Shown here: positions 1 to 13,000 of the stretch, piece after piece
Layout: every line of letters begins with the position of its first letter
How positions within the stretch are numbered: position 1 is the stretch's first letter
NCBI GenBank assembly: GCA_002633005.1
Contig: NMRA01000447.1
Coordinates: 169,117-233,116 of the forward strand
Source: Phoronis australis
Taxonomy: Eukaryota; Phoronida; Phoronidae
Length of the DNA stretch: 64,000 nt
Reading direction: 5' to 3'
The notes under the pieces: generated by a model
Database searches by the model: none
Told to the model about the DNA's origin: nothing
Seen by the model: the letters and a program-made list of their open reading frames with translations, nothing else
Translations under genes and position numbers: made by a program

Positions 1-482
1 TTCGGAATACAGCGCAATCGTAACGGAACTATGGATAAGTATAGGCTCTCCCGCGATATCCCAGGCGACCAGCAGTGGCGCTGCGCACTACGACTCCGTT
101 TCCGTCGTCTGCTTCACTGTGGAATCAAGAGAATTACTTTATTTTTTAAACAAAATGGAATCTGGGTGACGACGAAAAAACAGAAGCTGCTGGTAAGATG
201 TGAATTTTAATCGAAGCCTTAGTGAATCACTCAAAAACCCATAATTCTCTCTTTGTCAAACCTTAACTTAAGACGATTTCCAAAGCGATCGCGTCGTTAA
301 TTCCGACACAAAAAACGGATTTGGTCTTTTGGGCAATAAAAGACTATTTTAAATACAACAAATTTGTTACGAACTGATTGCACAATATATAAAAAGTGTA
401 ATAAGTATTACAAAAAGAAGTAGGTTTCGCGCGCAAACGCTGTGGACCATAAACAAGTAGGTCTCTTAGTATAAAATTGTGA
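1..482. other. No confirmed gene; open stretch with splice donor at left edge
   Basis: The plus-strand frame starting at base 1 is open to base 192, where a GTAAGA donor-like site follows. An ATG lies at position 31 in that frame. This could be the end of an exon entering from the left, but no protein family was recognised and the stretch is short. Nothing else was identified up to the tRNA-like repeat. Confidence 0.25.
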
Positions 483-486
483 GAGA

Positions 487-553
487 ATCGTGGTGGTGCA
501 GAGGTAAAGCACGCGCGTTCTATCCACCAGGTAGTGATTTCGAGTCTGTGGAA
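487..553 (+). repeat. Degenerate tRNA-like sequence, possible SINE head
   Basis: Positions 494-504 resemble a tRNA A box. The D stem is perfect (GTGC at 496-499 with GCAC at 509-512) and a T sits at the position equivalent to tRNA base 8. A B-box-like GATTTCGAGTC lies at 536-546. The anticodon and T stems do not pair, so this is not a functional tRNA. A tRNA-derived SINE head is the best reading; no SINE tail or target duplication was found. Confidence 0.35.
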
Positions 554-756
554 ATTGCAGTTTTTCAAGTTTGACAAGTTCTCCTTTTTTCTTGGATGAT
601 ACTTCAGGAATCAAGGAAATATGCTCGATTTTTAGGGGAAAAACAGAAAATTTTCTTGGACGGGAGGAGAAACCCCCCCCTCCCGACCTCCTCCCATTCG
701 GTGCTATGCGCATCTACAATCGTGCTTAGCGCAAATGTTTACAGACAAAATGTTGG

Positions 757-788
757 GGCCCCCTTGTTATATCCTAGATCCGCCACTG
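757..788. mobile_element. Terminal fragment of hAT-like non-autonomous element
   Basis: The stretch ends in CCTAGATCCGCCACTG, the reverse complement of the CAGTGGCGGATxTAGG terminus seen at 30310 and 28831. It is preceded by the C-rich run typical of this family. The opposite terminus was not located, so only the end is called. The G/C-rich sequence at 660-720 may be internal to the same element. Confidence 0.4.
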
Positions 789-2262
789 ATACTATTGCCC
801 CTGTATGCCTGTGGCATTCAGGCCTAGACCGGGTCGAGTTCCAATTTCAGTCCGTTCACAGCTTCGCACAACATAACAAGTTCCCATTTTCTTCGTCCAT
901 TCACAGTTATTCCATGATCCATCTACCATCCCTTAAATAGTTTTAACGTTCTGAGAGTAAAATTCAACATAAGAACTCCAGTAAGATTTCGCGTGTGTAG
1001 CAAAGACTCGGGGCAAAACAAGAACAATATGGCGGGTTTTGCCCTCTTTCCGGTGACGTCAGGTGGCTCTGAATATTTAGGCTGCGGCCACGGCCAATTT
1101 GCACTGCCAAAATATTAAAATCTAGGGGTAGGCCAGGCTTAGGGGCATTTTAGTTAGGTATTGTATGTAGGCCAAGTGAATTTGGTTTGTTTGTATTTGT
1201 GAACATGCTGAAAATTAAAAAGGCCACTTTCTCGGCTGTAGCTGCACTCTTCTTCAAGATGGTGGCCCCCCTGTCGCAATTGTGCATTGCTGTGTAGCAA
1301 TTGAGAAATTGGCCGCGATTACAGGTAGCCCTCAAACAAGCCAGATTTGCAAAAAAAAACTAGTTGGTTGACAGTACCTTTGGACCAAATTTTTGGAATC
1401 GGTGGGAAATTTGCTTTCGCAATCTAATGTTGGCTTTAGTCGAGCATCGGCAAGGAAGTGGTTATTTTAGGGTGAAAAGTGCCGATTTTGCATTTTTTGT
1501 CCTTATTTTCCTTAGTTCAACTTGGTCTCCACTGGGAGTGAAAGGGTCAAAAATACAAGAGAGTACAAAGTTTCTGTGCTCATCTGTTAGGGCTTGTGAT
1601 GTGAAATGACACAAAACTTTTCTTTATTTGCATGCACTTTTTGACAGAGTGAAGAAAGGGTGAAGAGTCCATTGACGTGTGTTCTGATAGGCAAATCCCT
1701 ATGAGAACTGTTCAGTGCCTCCTCACTAACTGGAAACTCGCAAGTGAGCTATTCTCTAATTTGCAGTCGAGTACCAATACAATAAAAGTTGTCGGTTATC
1801 GTTATTAACGCCGCGAAGGAAGGTCTGCATCATTTCAACATTAACATTTTTGTAGTGCGGTCTGCTCTTGCGACTTTAGGGAGACTTTTAATTCACTAAC
1901 TGCATCCAAAAAAATACTTGCGTACAACATTTGGGTCATTGTTTGTTGAAGCCACATCCAGTGTATGCACAAGCCAAGCGGCTTAAGCTTGTCCCAACCG
2001 TCGATGTGCCACACATGATTCGGGCCACGGGTGTGATTGGCTCGCCTAACCAACCTTCCCTGCCTCCGAACGAAATTGCGATCAGGGCCCGGTCTCCAAT
2101 CTCCGTACTCAGACTCATACTCATACTCGAGATTTCATACTCAAAATCGTGCTCACTGGAGTCGTACTCAAAAAAGCGTATCTAATGTCGTATTTCGAGT
2201 AGACTCCAAACGTACTCAAATCTGACACTCATACTCGAGTTGCTATGGAACTCTTTATAATG
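789..2262. other. Intergenic, no gene recognised
   Basis: Only short unrecognised open frames occur. Positions 1600-1699 share diverged similarity with 39683-39785. Positions 2100-2245 are a degenerate ACTCATACTC-type low-complexity stretch. A single n at 2263 marks an assembly join where I see no flanking duplication. Confidence 0.5.
1600..1699 (+). repeat. Diverged dispersed repeat, copy 1 (partner 39683-39785)
   Basis: Both segments follow the same order: a CACAAAACTTTT-like start, TTTGACAGAGTG or TTCGACAGAGTG, an A/G-rich stretch, a GAGTCC block, TGACGTGT and a final GCAAAxCCC. The similarity is patchy, as in an old repeat. No termini or target duplications are visible and no class can be assigned. 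Confidence 0.4.
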
Positions 2263-2263
2263 N

Positions 2264-4277
2264 GTATCTCGTGGAAGGTAATAAAATTTTCCAGGCATTG
2301 CGCAAATAGCTTGAAACGTTTTTAACCCGGGTGAAAACTTCCTTTGACGTACAGCGACTCACTGAGAAAAATTATCTAGGGATCTCGAGACCCTGAGATA
2401 ATTAAAGAAGAAACGGGCAATGTCATCTTTGGGCCACGGAATGTAACAGTAGCTCACGGGTGTGTGTAAAATACAGCTGGGTTACATGACTAATCGTCCA
2501 GAGGCTAGTTTGATTTATTCGAACATCACACAGGCAACTGTATATTATCATGTACACTCAGTACATTGTATGCATCACTGCAGTGCGAATTTTGAATTCA
2601 GTATTAAAGCCGTTATAAACCATTTTTCGGTGCAGGTATATTTGGTCTTCCAAACCAATGTCAGCTGCTTCCTTATCTCGTGTTTAAATTGGAATTTGTT
2701 CAGTATATCGTCTGGGATTTCCCTTATAATGTCCCTACATTGGATTTTTCACTTTTTGAGGTTTTATACTGTCTATAACAACTTTATAACACAAAATCTT
2801 ACTAAACGAATGCCTATTTTGGGAAGTAATTGATATATTTTAAATTTTAAGCTAAATTAATGGTTTTTGGTTTCCCGCCACGTGATGTCATCAGTGGAAG
2901 ACGTTGGTCAGTTGACAGTGCATTGTAGATATGCAATGGCGGACAGTAGAGATTTTATAAGTTGCGAATACTTAGAGAGCCAGCTTGACGAGTATTATGT
3001 ATGGAGATGAGGGGCGAAGACGACACTCAGGCCATAGGTGAAACAGATAATGAGTTACACCACGCGATATGTCGGCAAACTTTGCTTGTTTGAGGCCGTA
3101 CGAACTCGACCCTTCCACAACGGCTTCTTCGGTGATTGAACTCAAGTCAGACCCTTCTCAGTCTGCGGAAGTCCTGATTTCAGAGTGGCAAGGCTTTTTT
3201 GCAACTCACAATTTAATTTTATAACCACTTTAGCGTCGATTAATATGCGTCTCGAACTGTAAATACGACTGAAGTTTTTACCCTGACTGTCAAAGCTCAG
3301 TCGCGGATTGCGGAAACTGATTTCATTTCTTCGATTGCCGATTGTGTTTTACAGGAACGATGATATCTAACTATATTGATGCTGACTGGATTATATTTCT
3401 GGTAAATGAAATTCGTTTCCAAGTCGAAATTTTACCGGACAAACAACACGTTACCGAGTAAAACGTATTGTTTGTTTGTTGACATCGCAAGAGGGCGGAG
3501 TTTGCGATAGGTCGACGGCTAAATGGCCTTTAATTAGTAAATGTAACTAACACGTTGTGACTAGCCACTTCATGGTCCTGAAACTGAAGCATTAACAGCA
3601 TGTCGGCTTTTGCTTCACTTAGAAAACATTTCTATCAGAGGAACAAAGCGATATCAATCTCAAGAAAATAAGCGACCTAAATCCAAAACTAAGGAGAGCG
3701 TGCACGTTTGTTTGTGTTCTTATTAAAGTCAGGGGTTTATCTGCATACCACTGGGCCAAATTACCTGTATCAACTTCACGGGTATGCTAATTAAGTATAT
3801 TAATCGTGGACATTTTGGCCTGCTACTGAAGTTCATTATGGAAGGCCTATATGACCACTCCCGGGCCATGGTAAATACGTTTCCCTGCTGAATAAGTTTC
3901 CTGACCACTCTTGCGCATGCCTAACATTTTTCTTAACAAGATTGGCCGCTGTATTCTCAATGCACAGAAATGTTTAACTACAAGGTATTTTTTTCTCCAG
4001 AAATAAGTTGAAGTCATTGGCGATGCAACAACCGTGCTCTTATGATTTTAACGTAAAGGATTCCGCGTTCCTATTTTACCACAAACATATACATACGTGT
4101 ACAAAACAACTTTTTCAAAGAAAATGTAGTTGCTATCTTTGGGAAAGGCTAAGCAAGAGATCAGATAAAAGTCATCAAGAAGATGACTTCTAAGCTGGAT
4201 CCCGATCCATATGCTCGAAAGAACATCGAGAAACTAATTCGTTACTGAGAATCAACCTTTTTAACAGCTCTTTAAAC
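2264..4277. other. Intergenic, no confirmed gene; one possible tiny first exon
   Basis: No known protein family was recognised. An ATG with a good initiation context (GCAATGGCGG) lies near 2934 and opens a short frame of about 21 residues reaching a GTATGG donor-like site near 3000. A GTGATGTCATCA CRE-like motif lies about 50 bp upstream. This could be a first coding exon, but no downstream exon was identified. Confidence 0.25.
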
Positions 4278-4934
4278 GGGCGACCTTAGATTTTTCATCC
4301 ATATCATCTCAATTTCCCCATAAAATGATCATACAGTGTACAACAAAGTCACTTCTTAATATATTACATTCATTGTCAATTGGCGTAACAAAATAAGCTG
4401 CGAATCCCACAACAGAAGGCTTTCAAATGCATTTTGATGTCGAATAGTATTTTAGTCATAACACATTGGATATATTTTAGTCATAACACATTGGATATAT
4501 TTTAGTGGAAAGTAAATATATCTTCCAAATTGTTAAATTGCCATCAGAACCCTTGTTTTTGTCAAAGAAAAAACGGATGAATGATACATATACTTACCGT
4601 TATAAAATGAATCTCGTACCGTGCTCAGTTAGGAAGTGATCTCTCTGGGTTCGCGAAGAACTGGCAGCTGAATATTTCTTAAGAACAAGTTAACGGCGTA
4701 ACCTGAAATTTATCATGGGGTCTGAACCAATGAGGAGCGCGGCGACGACGTCATCGCATGGTTTATTAGAGTATCTCCATCACAGTACAAAGCTTTGGGA
4801 AACTGGTTCACCTTCAAGCGATATTTCAAACCAGCATCTGCCGTTTCACGTTTCCGAGATTTGTTCATATTTCACAAAGTTTACGTTATAAACAAATACG
4901 GTACACAGCTGCTGATAAACGACAGCCCCGTCAT
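4278..4934 (+). repeat. Allelic duplicate, copy A, ending at the n of 4935
   Basis: This 657-bp block is repeated at 4936-5563 in the same orientation, directly after a single n. Copy A has two tandem 25-bp units (TTTTAGTCATAACACATTGG plus ATATA) near 4450-4500 where copy B has one, and a further 4-bp indel near 4370. These two account for the 29-bp length difference; the remaining differences are scattered single bases. The join position and near-identity fit two haplotypes placed end to end by the assembler. Confidence 0.85.
4727..4753 (+). promoter_or_regulatory. CCAAT box plus CRE-like site, conserved in both allelic copies
   Basis: CCAAT is at 4727-4731 and GACGTCA at 4747-4753, within a locally GC-rich stretch. 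The same pair occurs at 5356-5360 and 5376-5382 in copy B. The spacing resembles an animal promoter, but no downstream gene was recognised. Confidence 0.3.
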
Positions 4935-4935
4935 N

Positions 4936-5563
4936 GGGCGACCTTAGATTTTTCATCCATATCATCTCAATTTCCCCATAAAATGATCATACAGTGTACA
5001 ACAAAGTCACTGCTTAATATATTACATTGTCAATTGGCGTAACAAAATAAGCTGCGAATCCCACAACAGACGGCTTTCAAATGCATTTTGATGTCGAATA
5101 GTATTTTAGTCATAACACATTGGATATATTTTAGTGGAAAGTAAATATATCTTCCAAATTGTTAAATTGCCATCAGAACCCTTGTTTTTGTCAAAGAAAA
5201 AACGGATGAATGATACGTATACTTACCGTTATAAAATGAATCTCGTTCCGTGCTCAGTTAGGAAGTGATCTCTCTGGGTTCACGAAGAACTGGCAGCTGA
5301 ATATTTCTTAAGAACAAGTTAACGGCGTAACCTGAAATTTATCATGGGGTCTGAACCAATGAGGAGCGCGGCGACGACGTCATCGCATGGTTTATTAGAG
5401 TATCTCCATCACAGTACAAATCTTTGGGAAACTGGTTCACCTTCAAGCGATATTTCAAACCAGCATCTGCCGTTTCACGTTTCCGAGATTTGTTCATATT
5501 TCACACAGTTTACGTTATAAACAAATACGGTACACAGCTGCTGATAAACGACAGCCCCGTCAT
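4936..5563 (+). repeat. Allelic duplicate, copy B, starting after the n of 4935
   Basis: This is the second haplotype of 4278-4934. Copy A stops exactly at the n (…CCCCGTCAT), whereas copy B reads on from the same point into unique sequence at 5564. That is the expected pattern of a contig end overlapping the start of the next contig. Confidence 0.85.
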
Positions 5564-6608
5564 TCCATCACTGCCTAAACATACATGTATCACTGACGAT
5601 AAGCATACGGAGACGTCACGGATTAGGACATGACCAGGACGTCCAGTGACACGCGTGGCCATCTTTTGAAGGGGATGGGATTTATAATGTGAGCTTGTTA
5701 GGCATACTTGCAGTGTTCATGCGAGCACTCAGCCTAAAAATTGGGGGNCTGTCGGATTTACGTCCTCTGTTCCACCTTTTGAATGATTGTTGAGTGCACA
5801 GTCAATGTGCATTATCTGAGAATTCGAGTTTTCTAATGCTGTTGAGAGCGCAGACGATCGATTGTGGCCACCCATGCTAATGTAAATTAAAACCAGAAAG
5901 TCATGGCAAACTGGTGAGAATGCAAATGCTTCTCTTCAAGCTCTCTATCATGAATATCCCAGCCCTTGAAAATCTAAATCTTTGGTTTAGCTCACTGTCG
6001 CTATAGGCCTACATGAACGTCTCGAGCGGGTTAGTTCTGTCACGGAAAATTCTTTTTACAACAGCAATATGAGCTTGATTAGCCATTTTATTGCTAGGGA
6101 CTCAACTTAGGGACTTACTTTAGGTAACACGAAAAGTTGAGTCCCTATTTAATGCCTAAACTAACTGGGAACTTTTCATGCAACAGTCCCTAAACTTTAA
6201 GGAAGTCCCTAAGACTTAAGGACATCCCTAACGTTTACGGACTGTTTCTTGTAACTGGGAACATAAACCTTCAATTGAATATTTGGGGATACTGAATTCA
6301 CGATATGCAGTGCTATATAAAGGAAGGTTTAATAATGCTGACAATGTACAGTAGTCACTTGTCAAAACAAGAGGTAAACTGTGGTTTTAAGCACTCTAAA
6401 ACAATTTGTTTTTCGCCCTCTCTCCTCACTCCTCCAACTTATATTGCGTGTGTTCTTAATGATCATTTCACTTAAGGTTATCTAGGACCTTAATGAATGG
6501 CCTCAACTCAAGTCAAATATCGAAAAAATATGCTTTGTCAACCATAAAAAGTATTTTCTAAAACGCGAAAGATCGAGGATTCTGTTACCAGTCTGTCTTT
6601 ATTATTAT
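5564..6608. other. Intergenic, with an inverted-repeat element fragment
   Basis: A single n lies at 5747 with no recognisable flanking duplication. Positions 6095-6262 are rich in GGGACT/AGTCCC blocks and include GGACTGTTTCTTGTAACTGG, related to the terminus of the element at 38290-38675. It is probably a decayed relative. No gene was seen. Confidence 0.45.
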
Positions 6609-7006
6609 CACGTGAACACGTTTTTAAGTCAAATTTTCAAATGCATGATGTGTACATTCATAGCAAAATAACCCCCAGCCGTTATTATTAAATTTTTTTA
6701 AATGAAAATATTACGTTCGGTCTCAAAACGCTACTAGGAATTTTTGACACTTCAATTAGTTCGGGCTTCATGCCAAATTAACTCGCAAAACACAAGCATT
6801 TTTGTAAAAAAAAAACAGCTGTCTTATTCGTATATCGCTCAGTACGCAAAAAGTAGGCATTTTAAAGCAAAATCCTTATAGCGTTTTTGAGACCAAACGT
6901 AAAGTTTTCATTTAAAAACTCTTTAGCAAAGTCGACTGGGGATTATTTTGCTATGAATGTACCTTTCTTGCACATAGAAAATTGACTTAAAAGCGTAAAA
7001 GCGTGG
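6609..7006. mobile_element. Foldback element with long inverted repeats
   Basis: The left arm runs from 6609 to about 6735 and includes TTTTTAAGTCAAATTTTC, GTACATTCATAGCAAAATAA and CGGTCTCAAAACGCT. It is mirrored on the right by AGCGTTTTTGAGACC, TTATTTTGCTATGAATGTAC and AAAATTGACTTAAAA, ending near 7006. The arms are about 120 bp with small mismatches and gaps. There is no coding capacity and no clear target duplication. Confidence 0.75.
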
Positions 7007-10000
7007 TACATGACACATCGTCAGTCGCGGGAGGAAAAGCTATTACTATTCAGGCACACAAGTCACTTATGATAATTTCTAAAGAAGTTAATTTTATGCA
7101 TGCAATACAGGTACTACATGAAACATTGGGACTATTTGATAGTTGAAATGACTTACCTAATTGTGATGCTGATTAAAACAGCGGCAAATTCAACTAGCGA
7201 TTATGGAGACACATGTCTATTTGCCGACTCCATAGCCCCCATGGTGAACCCTGTAAAGGTTTTTGTTGAAATACATCCAATAGGAGAAAAATATCTGGTA
7301 TTCAGTTTTTCGTCTAATTCGCCTTTCATTTTCTTCACTAAGCGCTTCAACATACGCTAATTATGGGAGACCACAGACTATCAAACATCTTTGCTTGTGA
7401 GTTTCCATGGTTGTATTGACAGACAAACTAGAGAAAGCATCTGGCGTTGTAGGCCTAATGCTCGACAGTTCAACATTTGCTGGAGTCTCCAGTATAGTCA
7501 ACGCAAGGCTGGGATCAGTCCTCTGTGGCAATGCAGTCTCATCACAAACGTTTTGCGACTCAATTTCAATGGTGCCAAGAGCTGATGATTTACCTGGAGA
7601 TCGTTAACAACCACCCGATCGGGAACTATGGGAAGAATGTTCAAAACTGTTGCCTATCATGTTTCTGTCCTCTTCCTTTAACAGCCTTGTCTCAAGGAGA
7701 TGTTGGCATATTTATTCGCAGCAGGTTACTACAAATGTTTACTGGTGTAACTAGAATCCGACAACACATCGGGAAGGTGTTGCCTCATTCACGCTGCCAC
7801 AATTTCGACGATTTACTGCATAAATCCATCCATGGGTAAACAGATAGTTGCTAGGCGTAATATCGTCAAACTAAACTCCAACAAATACTCAACAATAACG
7901 CTATTATATTGTGATAAACGTTCCATTTACATGTAAGTGCCAAATAAATCTGGCAAAAAGTTTATTTTAAGTTTGACAGCCTGTTGGAGTTCTGTCGAAA
8001 TTTATTTGACATTTACTGTGTACGAGCACCTTCCCGAGAGTTTCAAGAAAGACATACCCAAGGCTGGATACGTCTGTTGACACCCGGATGACTAGACCGG
8101 AGTACCAGCTGATCAATTTAAGAAACAGACGCAAAAGGTTCGGGGGTATAAAGGCCATTTTAACTGGAGTCGAGCAACTGGTCGTGTGAGTGAATAGTTT
8201 CAGTGTTTGTGTCCACCTTGATAGTGCCATGGGGCACATGTATAATTAAGGTGATGAAGAGCACAATCCACGTATTGGAGTAGACAGGGCAAAGCCTAAG
8301 CACATGTTGGAAGGGTGAGGGGAAGAATGCAATTGGAAGAGGACAGCTAAAGAAAGATCACAAAGCGGGAGCTCGAGATGCAGAGAGGTCACGTCAATGA
8401 CCAGCAGCCGTGTCTCTCTAACATCTGCAAAAGGCCAAGTAGTTACAGACGTGACATCGTGACTGTTCAGAATAAACTGGTCGTTGAGAGTGAACAGAAG
8501 TACCAGTTTTTAGTTTTGCTAAGACGTGAATGTTAGAAAACAATTAAGAAAAGGCAAAACACTGGAGCTGCTGAAGAAGTCTTTCCCTATCAAGGGAATG
8601 TCAACTATGGTGTTGAGACACTGTTCAATTGCCTATTAGTCGTATGACAGAAACGTAACATTGACATAAATTGTAGCAGATGTCTTTCAGTATGAGCTTA
8701 TCGAGTCCAGTTCCTGCGGCCCTGATCGACGCAGCCTGAGGAAGGGTGACAAACCCACTTGGCCAAATCTCTCAATGTCTCTATTGGGAATTATTCTGCT
8801 CCACACGCAGCGTTGGCTAGCTTCTTAAACAGGTCGTTCGGGATGTCTCTGGAACTGCAGGAGATTTGGGTACAATCTTTGACACTCGACTGCCTTTTTA
8901 TCCTCCCGTTTGTAAGAAAATTAAGCTGTTTGAAAGACATGAACACAAAAATCCCCACACAAAGCACTATGAGAGGGTAAGACGATGGAAAGCTAAAAAA
9001 CCTTTCTAACTCCAAATACCCCTTCTTGGCCGAGAAACTATTCTAAACAACGCTATGTTCAGCAACCTCCTATTTATATGAAGCTCCCATTCAGCAAAAC
9101 ATCGAGCGGGTCAAGTAGAGCCACTGTGCGTGCACTTACCGATATTGAAGCAGACGTCACTCTTTATAGGTACATGTTGAAAACGGTCGGAAGAAGGCGC
9201 CCACACTATCACAATCCTCAGCGACACCAGTAACGTCTTCGTGTTCTTGGTTTAAGAGACACCAAGGATGCCAGTTGACGCCAAGACTTAAACAGAGAAG
9301 TGGAACGGTAGTATCTTGGACATGAATTAATCAGTTCAGAAATTAGACCGCCGCAAGTGCAGTCAAGTTCTCGAAATAAATACAATTTGAAGTTACGTGC
9401 CTCACTTTGTATCCCTTTGGAAAGAGAACGCTGACGGCCATCATAGTCTTAGAACACACCATCCTAGAGTTCGACCAGGTATTGAGAGAGTGTGGTGTTA
9501 CCCACGCTGAGCTTCGGGAAACTATGTGTATTCTTCTTATGGTACTTTGATCTCTATCAGCTGAAGAGTTTTCAAACAATGTCCCTGAGGTAGGCAGCTG
9601 ACCAACGTAACAAATAAACGCAATGCCAATTTTAGATGGACGGTCTCCGCATCTCTGTAGTAACACTGGCCACTTCAACAGTACCTAACGCAAGGTATTA
9701 AGTTGCAACTACAGTGCAGAACGTATGTAGCGACAGACGCTGCAGTTGCAACTGTGCTAGCCTGTCCTGCGCAGAATAATACAAGTGAGGGACATAAGGT
9801 ACACTGGCACACAGATAGACATTGAAGACAGTGGAAGACAAGCAGATGTAAATAGCGACTAGGTATACAACTGTCATTAAAAATTGTACAATAAAATTAC
9901 TGATTTAAAATCCAAATACAAACACGTGCGATTACCTAATTTTTTCTGCATGTTCATGCATACTAAACTTGAATATTAACTTAATTGTAATAATTCACCA

Positions 10001-13000
10001 GCATAACAATGCATGCATGAATAAGTGCATACATGCGAAATATTTATACAGGACCCTCAATATTGCGACTTCGTTTATTTAGTAAGGTCGGGGTCCAGTA
10101 TTCATTTACAATAAATGGGAACATCAGGCAATCATAGACTTGCATGTAGCATATGCAAACTGCAGACACACTCTACATATACGTAACGTATACGAACTCC
10201 ACGGTATATACACATCACAAAGAACACGTAATGTCGCGACTTTGGTTATTGAAATTTTCGGAGAAAATCTACAGTAAAACTAGCATTTATTCATCCCTTA
10301 TCCTTAACATTATGCATCACGAAAGAAATAAAAAATGTTGATTTAGCATTTTCCAAACATTTATCATTTCATCCTCCAAAGGAGGTGCATTTTCCTTAAT
10401 TCAGTTCAACTTGACGTTTGACCTAGCAGCTAACCTTTAGTTTGACCATAAAATAATACCAGAAATAAACTCTCTGTCCCAGAAAATATTAGAAACGAAA
10501 AGTTGCAGGATCCTATAAATCATCCTGTTCAAAAGATAGAAATTATGCGAAATTCAAGATGGCGTATGCTATTGGCAAGGATACGCAAATTAATTCTGTT
10601 CTCCTCTCCACACACACCTTGTGGAAAGATCTAGATGTAAAAGCCACACCTCGTGTATCAACTGATATCACTCACTTTTGTCTAGATATTCTAAATTCCC
10701 GTAATTGTTCAGGGTGACTCAGTTCCAATACAGTCGAATGACTTTGCGCGTTCTTAAAGCCCAGGGTAAGAAGAGGAGCAACAATGAACCGTGTGTCTGA
10801 TGTCATTTATCGTACATGGGTGATGACACGGCCGTGAAATAACTGTGTTATCACACTGTTAAAAAGTCAGAACTACTTCCCCGTATCTTTTCTAGAGAAG
10901 ATAACCGTTATCATCTCTGGATAAACCCTGGTGCCAAATCGTAAGGATTACGGTATTTGGCAGGCTAAATCCATAAGAATTACGGTAGTTAGTCGAACTC
11001 ATATTGTATAGAATCACTCACGTCTCAAAACTCTGCACTGGCGGCAATTGGTCTGGTAGAGAGGATCGCTGTAATCCCCACACCAACAGACAGGCTGCAT
11101 GGACTGATGGCCATCTGGATGGTGAATGAGAAAGAGATCCATAAAACCAATAGTTCAGAAACTATGACCTGGAGCAAAATTTGCCATTCACCATTTATCA
11201 TTAACGACAAATGGAGTTGCTGCTTGTCATCAGTTTCAATCACTGCTCATTTATAAACCTTTTTCAAATGTACAAATGTAGCAAATTACGTGAAACATCT
11301 ATGGCTTCACCAGGACTCTGAAACATGATAATATTTTCTAGCAAAAGATTCACAACAAGTTCGACAGCTGTTTTTGTTAAAATTTAGAAAATTGTGCTAA
11401 GGTTTTACCGAAGCAAGACAAGTATGAGAGACATGGATTTTATAAATCATCCGAATGTAAATGTAACAAAAACTAAATCTCCAATATGGCATCTTCACAT
11501 GAAAAATAATTATCGGAAATGTAAAAACTAATGTAAAACTACATGAAAATGGCATCAAATGTACGTTTAAGATAAGTTGTTCAATAGTTACATCTCAAGA
11601 TACTGTTTGGCAGCCATATTGCATATATGCAAGAATTGTCCGAACTTATCACTTTGGCAGCTAAGATGTATTTGTTTAAGGTCCTAGTGGCAAACAAGTT
11701 CAAATGAACCAAAATTTCTAGGCTGGTATATTGAATCCATGGGGTGCCGTATTCGCTCTGTACGTTATGTGAGCCGACCAGCCCCATATTAAGCGGGCGT
11801 GTTATTAGAGCTCATGAACATCACAGATCACCTGTTGCTAGTGGTCGGACGGCGCCTTCATGATTTTATATTAAAAATCTTTGAAGTCATTTCTCAGAAA
11901 AAAAAAACATACCCTTTTTCTTACCAACTTTGTTGAGTCGAACACAAAAAGGTACGACTCATTTTGCCGCCAAACTGTATTTAACCTACTTACATGTACT
12001 GTTTACAAAGACTGTGTTGTCCCCTCATAACACGCAGGCACATCCCCAATAGCAACATATTCCTTACAATGGGTAGGACAAAAACTCTTGGCAATGTAGT
12101 AGCAAACAACAGAATCAAATCACACATGTAAGTTACTTAATCAATTAATTTTAATCAAATCTAACCTGCAAGAGGGAGAATTCAGGGCATGCCACCTAAC
12201 CTTTCAAACGTCTTTGATTAACAAGACACCAACTGCAATGACAATATTTTACAAATACGCGCTTAACATAATTTCATAAAATACACACCTGCAACGAGAG
12301 GGCTGCATCAAACTAACTGTGAGTCTATAACGACACACCTGTGAGCGGAGGCCATCTGCACACGGGGCCTTCTCAACATACGGGCGCATCATTCCGAGAA
12401 TATCCAGGTAACTCATCATCCCTGGATTGACGCTGTCCACGAAAGAGTTGCTACAGGAGTATAGCCTTTGAAGTCCAAAGACTTTACTTTTAATTGTTTG
12501 CACTAATTATGCGACACGCCAAAAATGCAACTTGAATAGCCCGACGTCCACAAGCACGGTGCATAATTAGGATGAACAAAAAACGACTGACGTTTGCTTT
12601 TCAAAATTCACGTTGGGCACCAATTTTGGCATACACGCCTCACAGAGTCCGTTGCGAGACAGTTACTCTAGAAAACACTGGGTATGACAAGATTTCATTC
12701 TCTTACAACCCATTTTGAAGTTCATGATGGCGTTCTGCAACTTTTCCAAACGTGAGGGGTGCTGAACGTGCTGAACTGGCTCCTTTGTTAACTGCCCAGC
12801 ACAGTCTTTTGTCCCGTATGATAACAAGCAGGCCAATTATCTCCCAGGCTTCAAAGGGTTATTGAAACCTAGCAGAATGGATTGTCTTAACTTCTGTTGT
12901 ATACAGTAGTTGGGTGATTTTGGTGATTCAAAAACTAAACAAGATCAGCATTTGACAAGGAATTCAGAAACACTATTGGTTTATGTTCAAATATGTTATA

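Noticed and set aside
487-553. Functional tRNA gene
   Set aside because: Anticodon and T stems do not form; only the D arm and box-like motifs remain.
11022-11168. Minus-strand segment with acceptor and GTGAGT donor and a hydrophobic frame
   Set aside because: I considered a membrane-transporter exon, but the frame has a stop two codons before the donor, no family motif is convincing, and no neighbouring exons were found.
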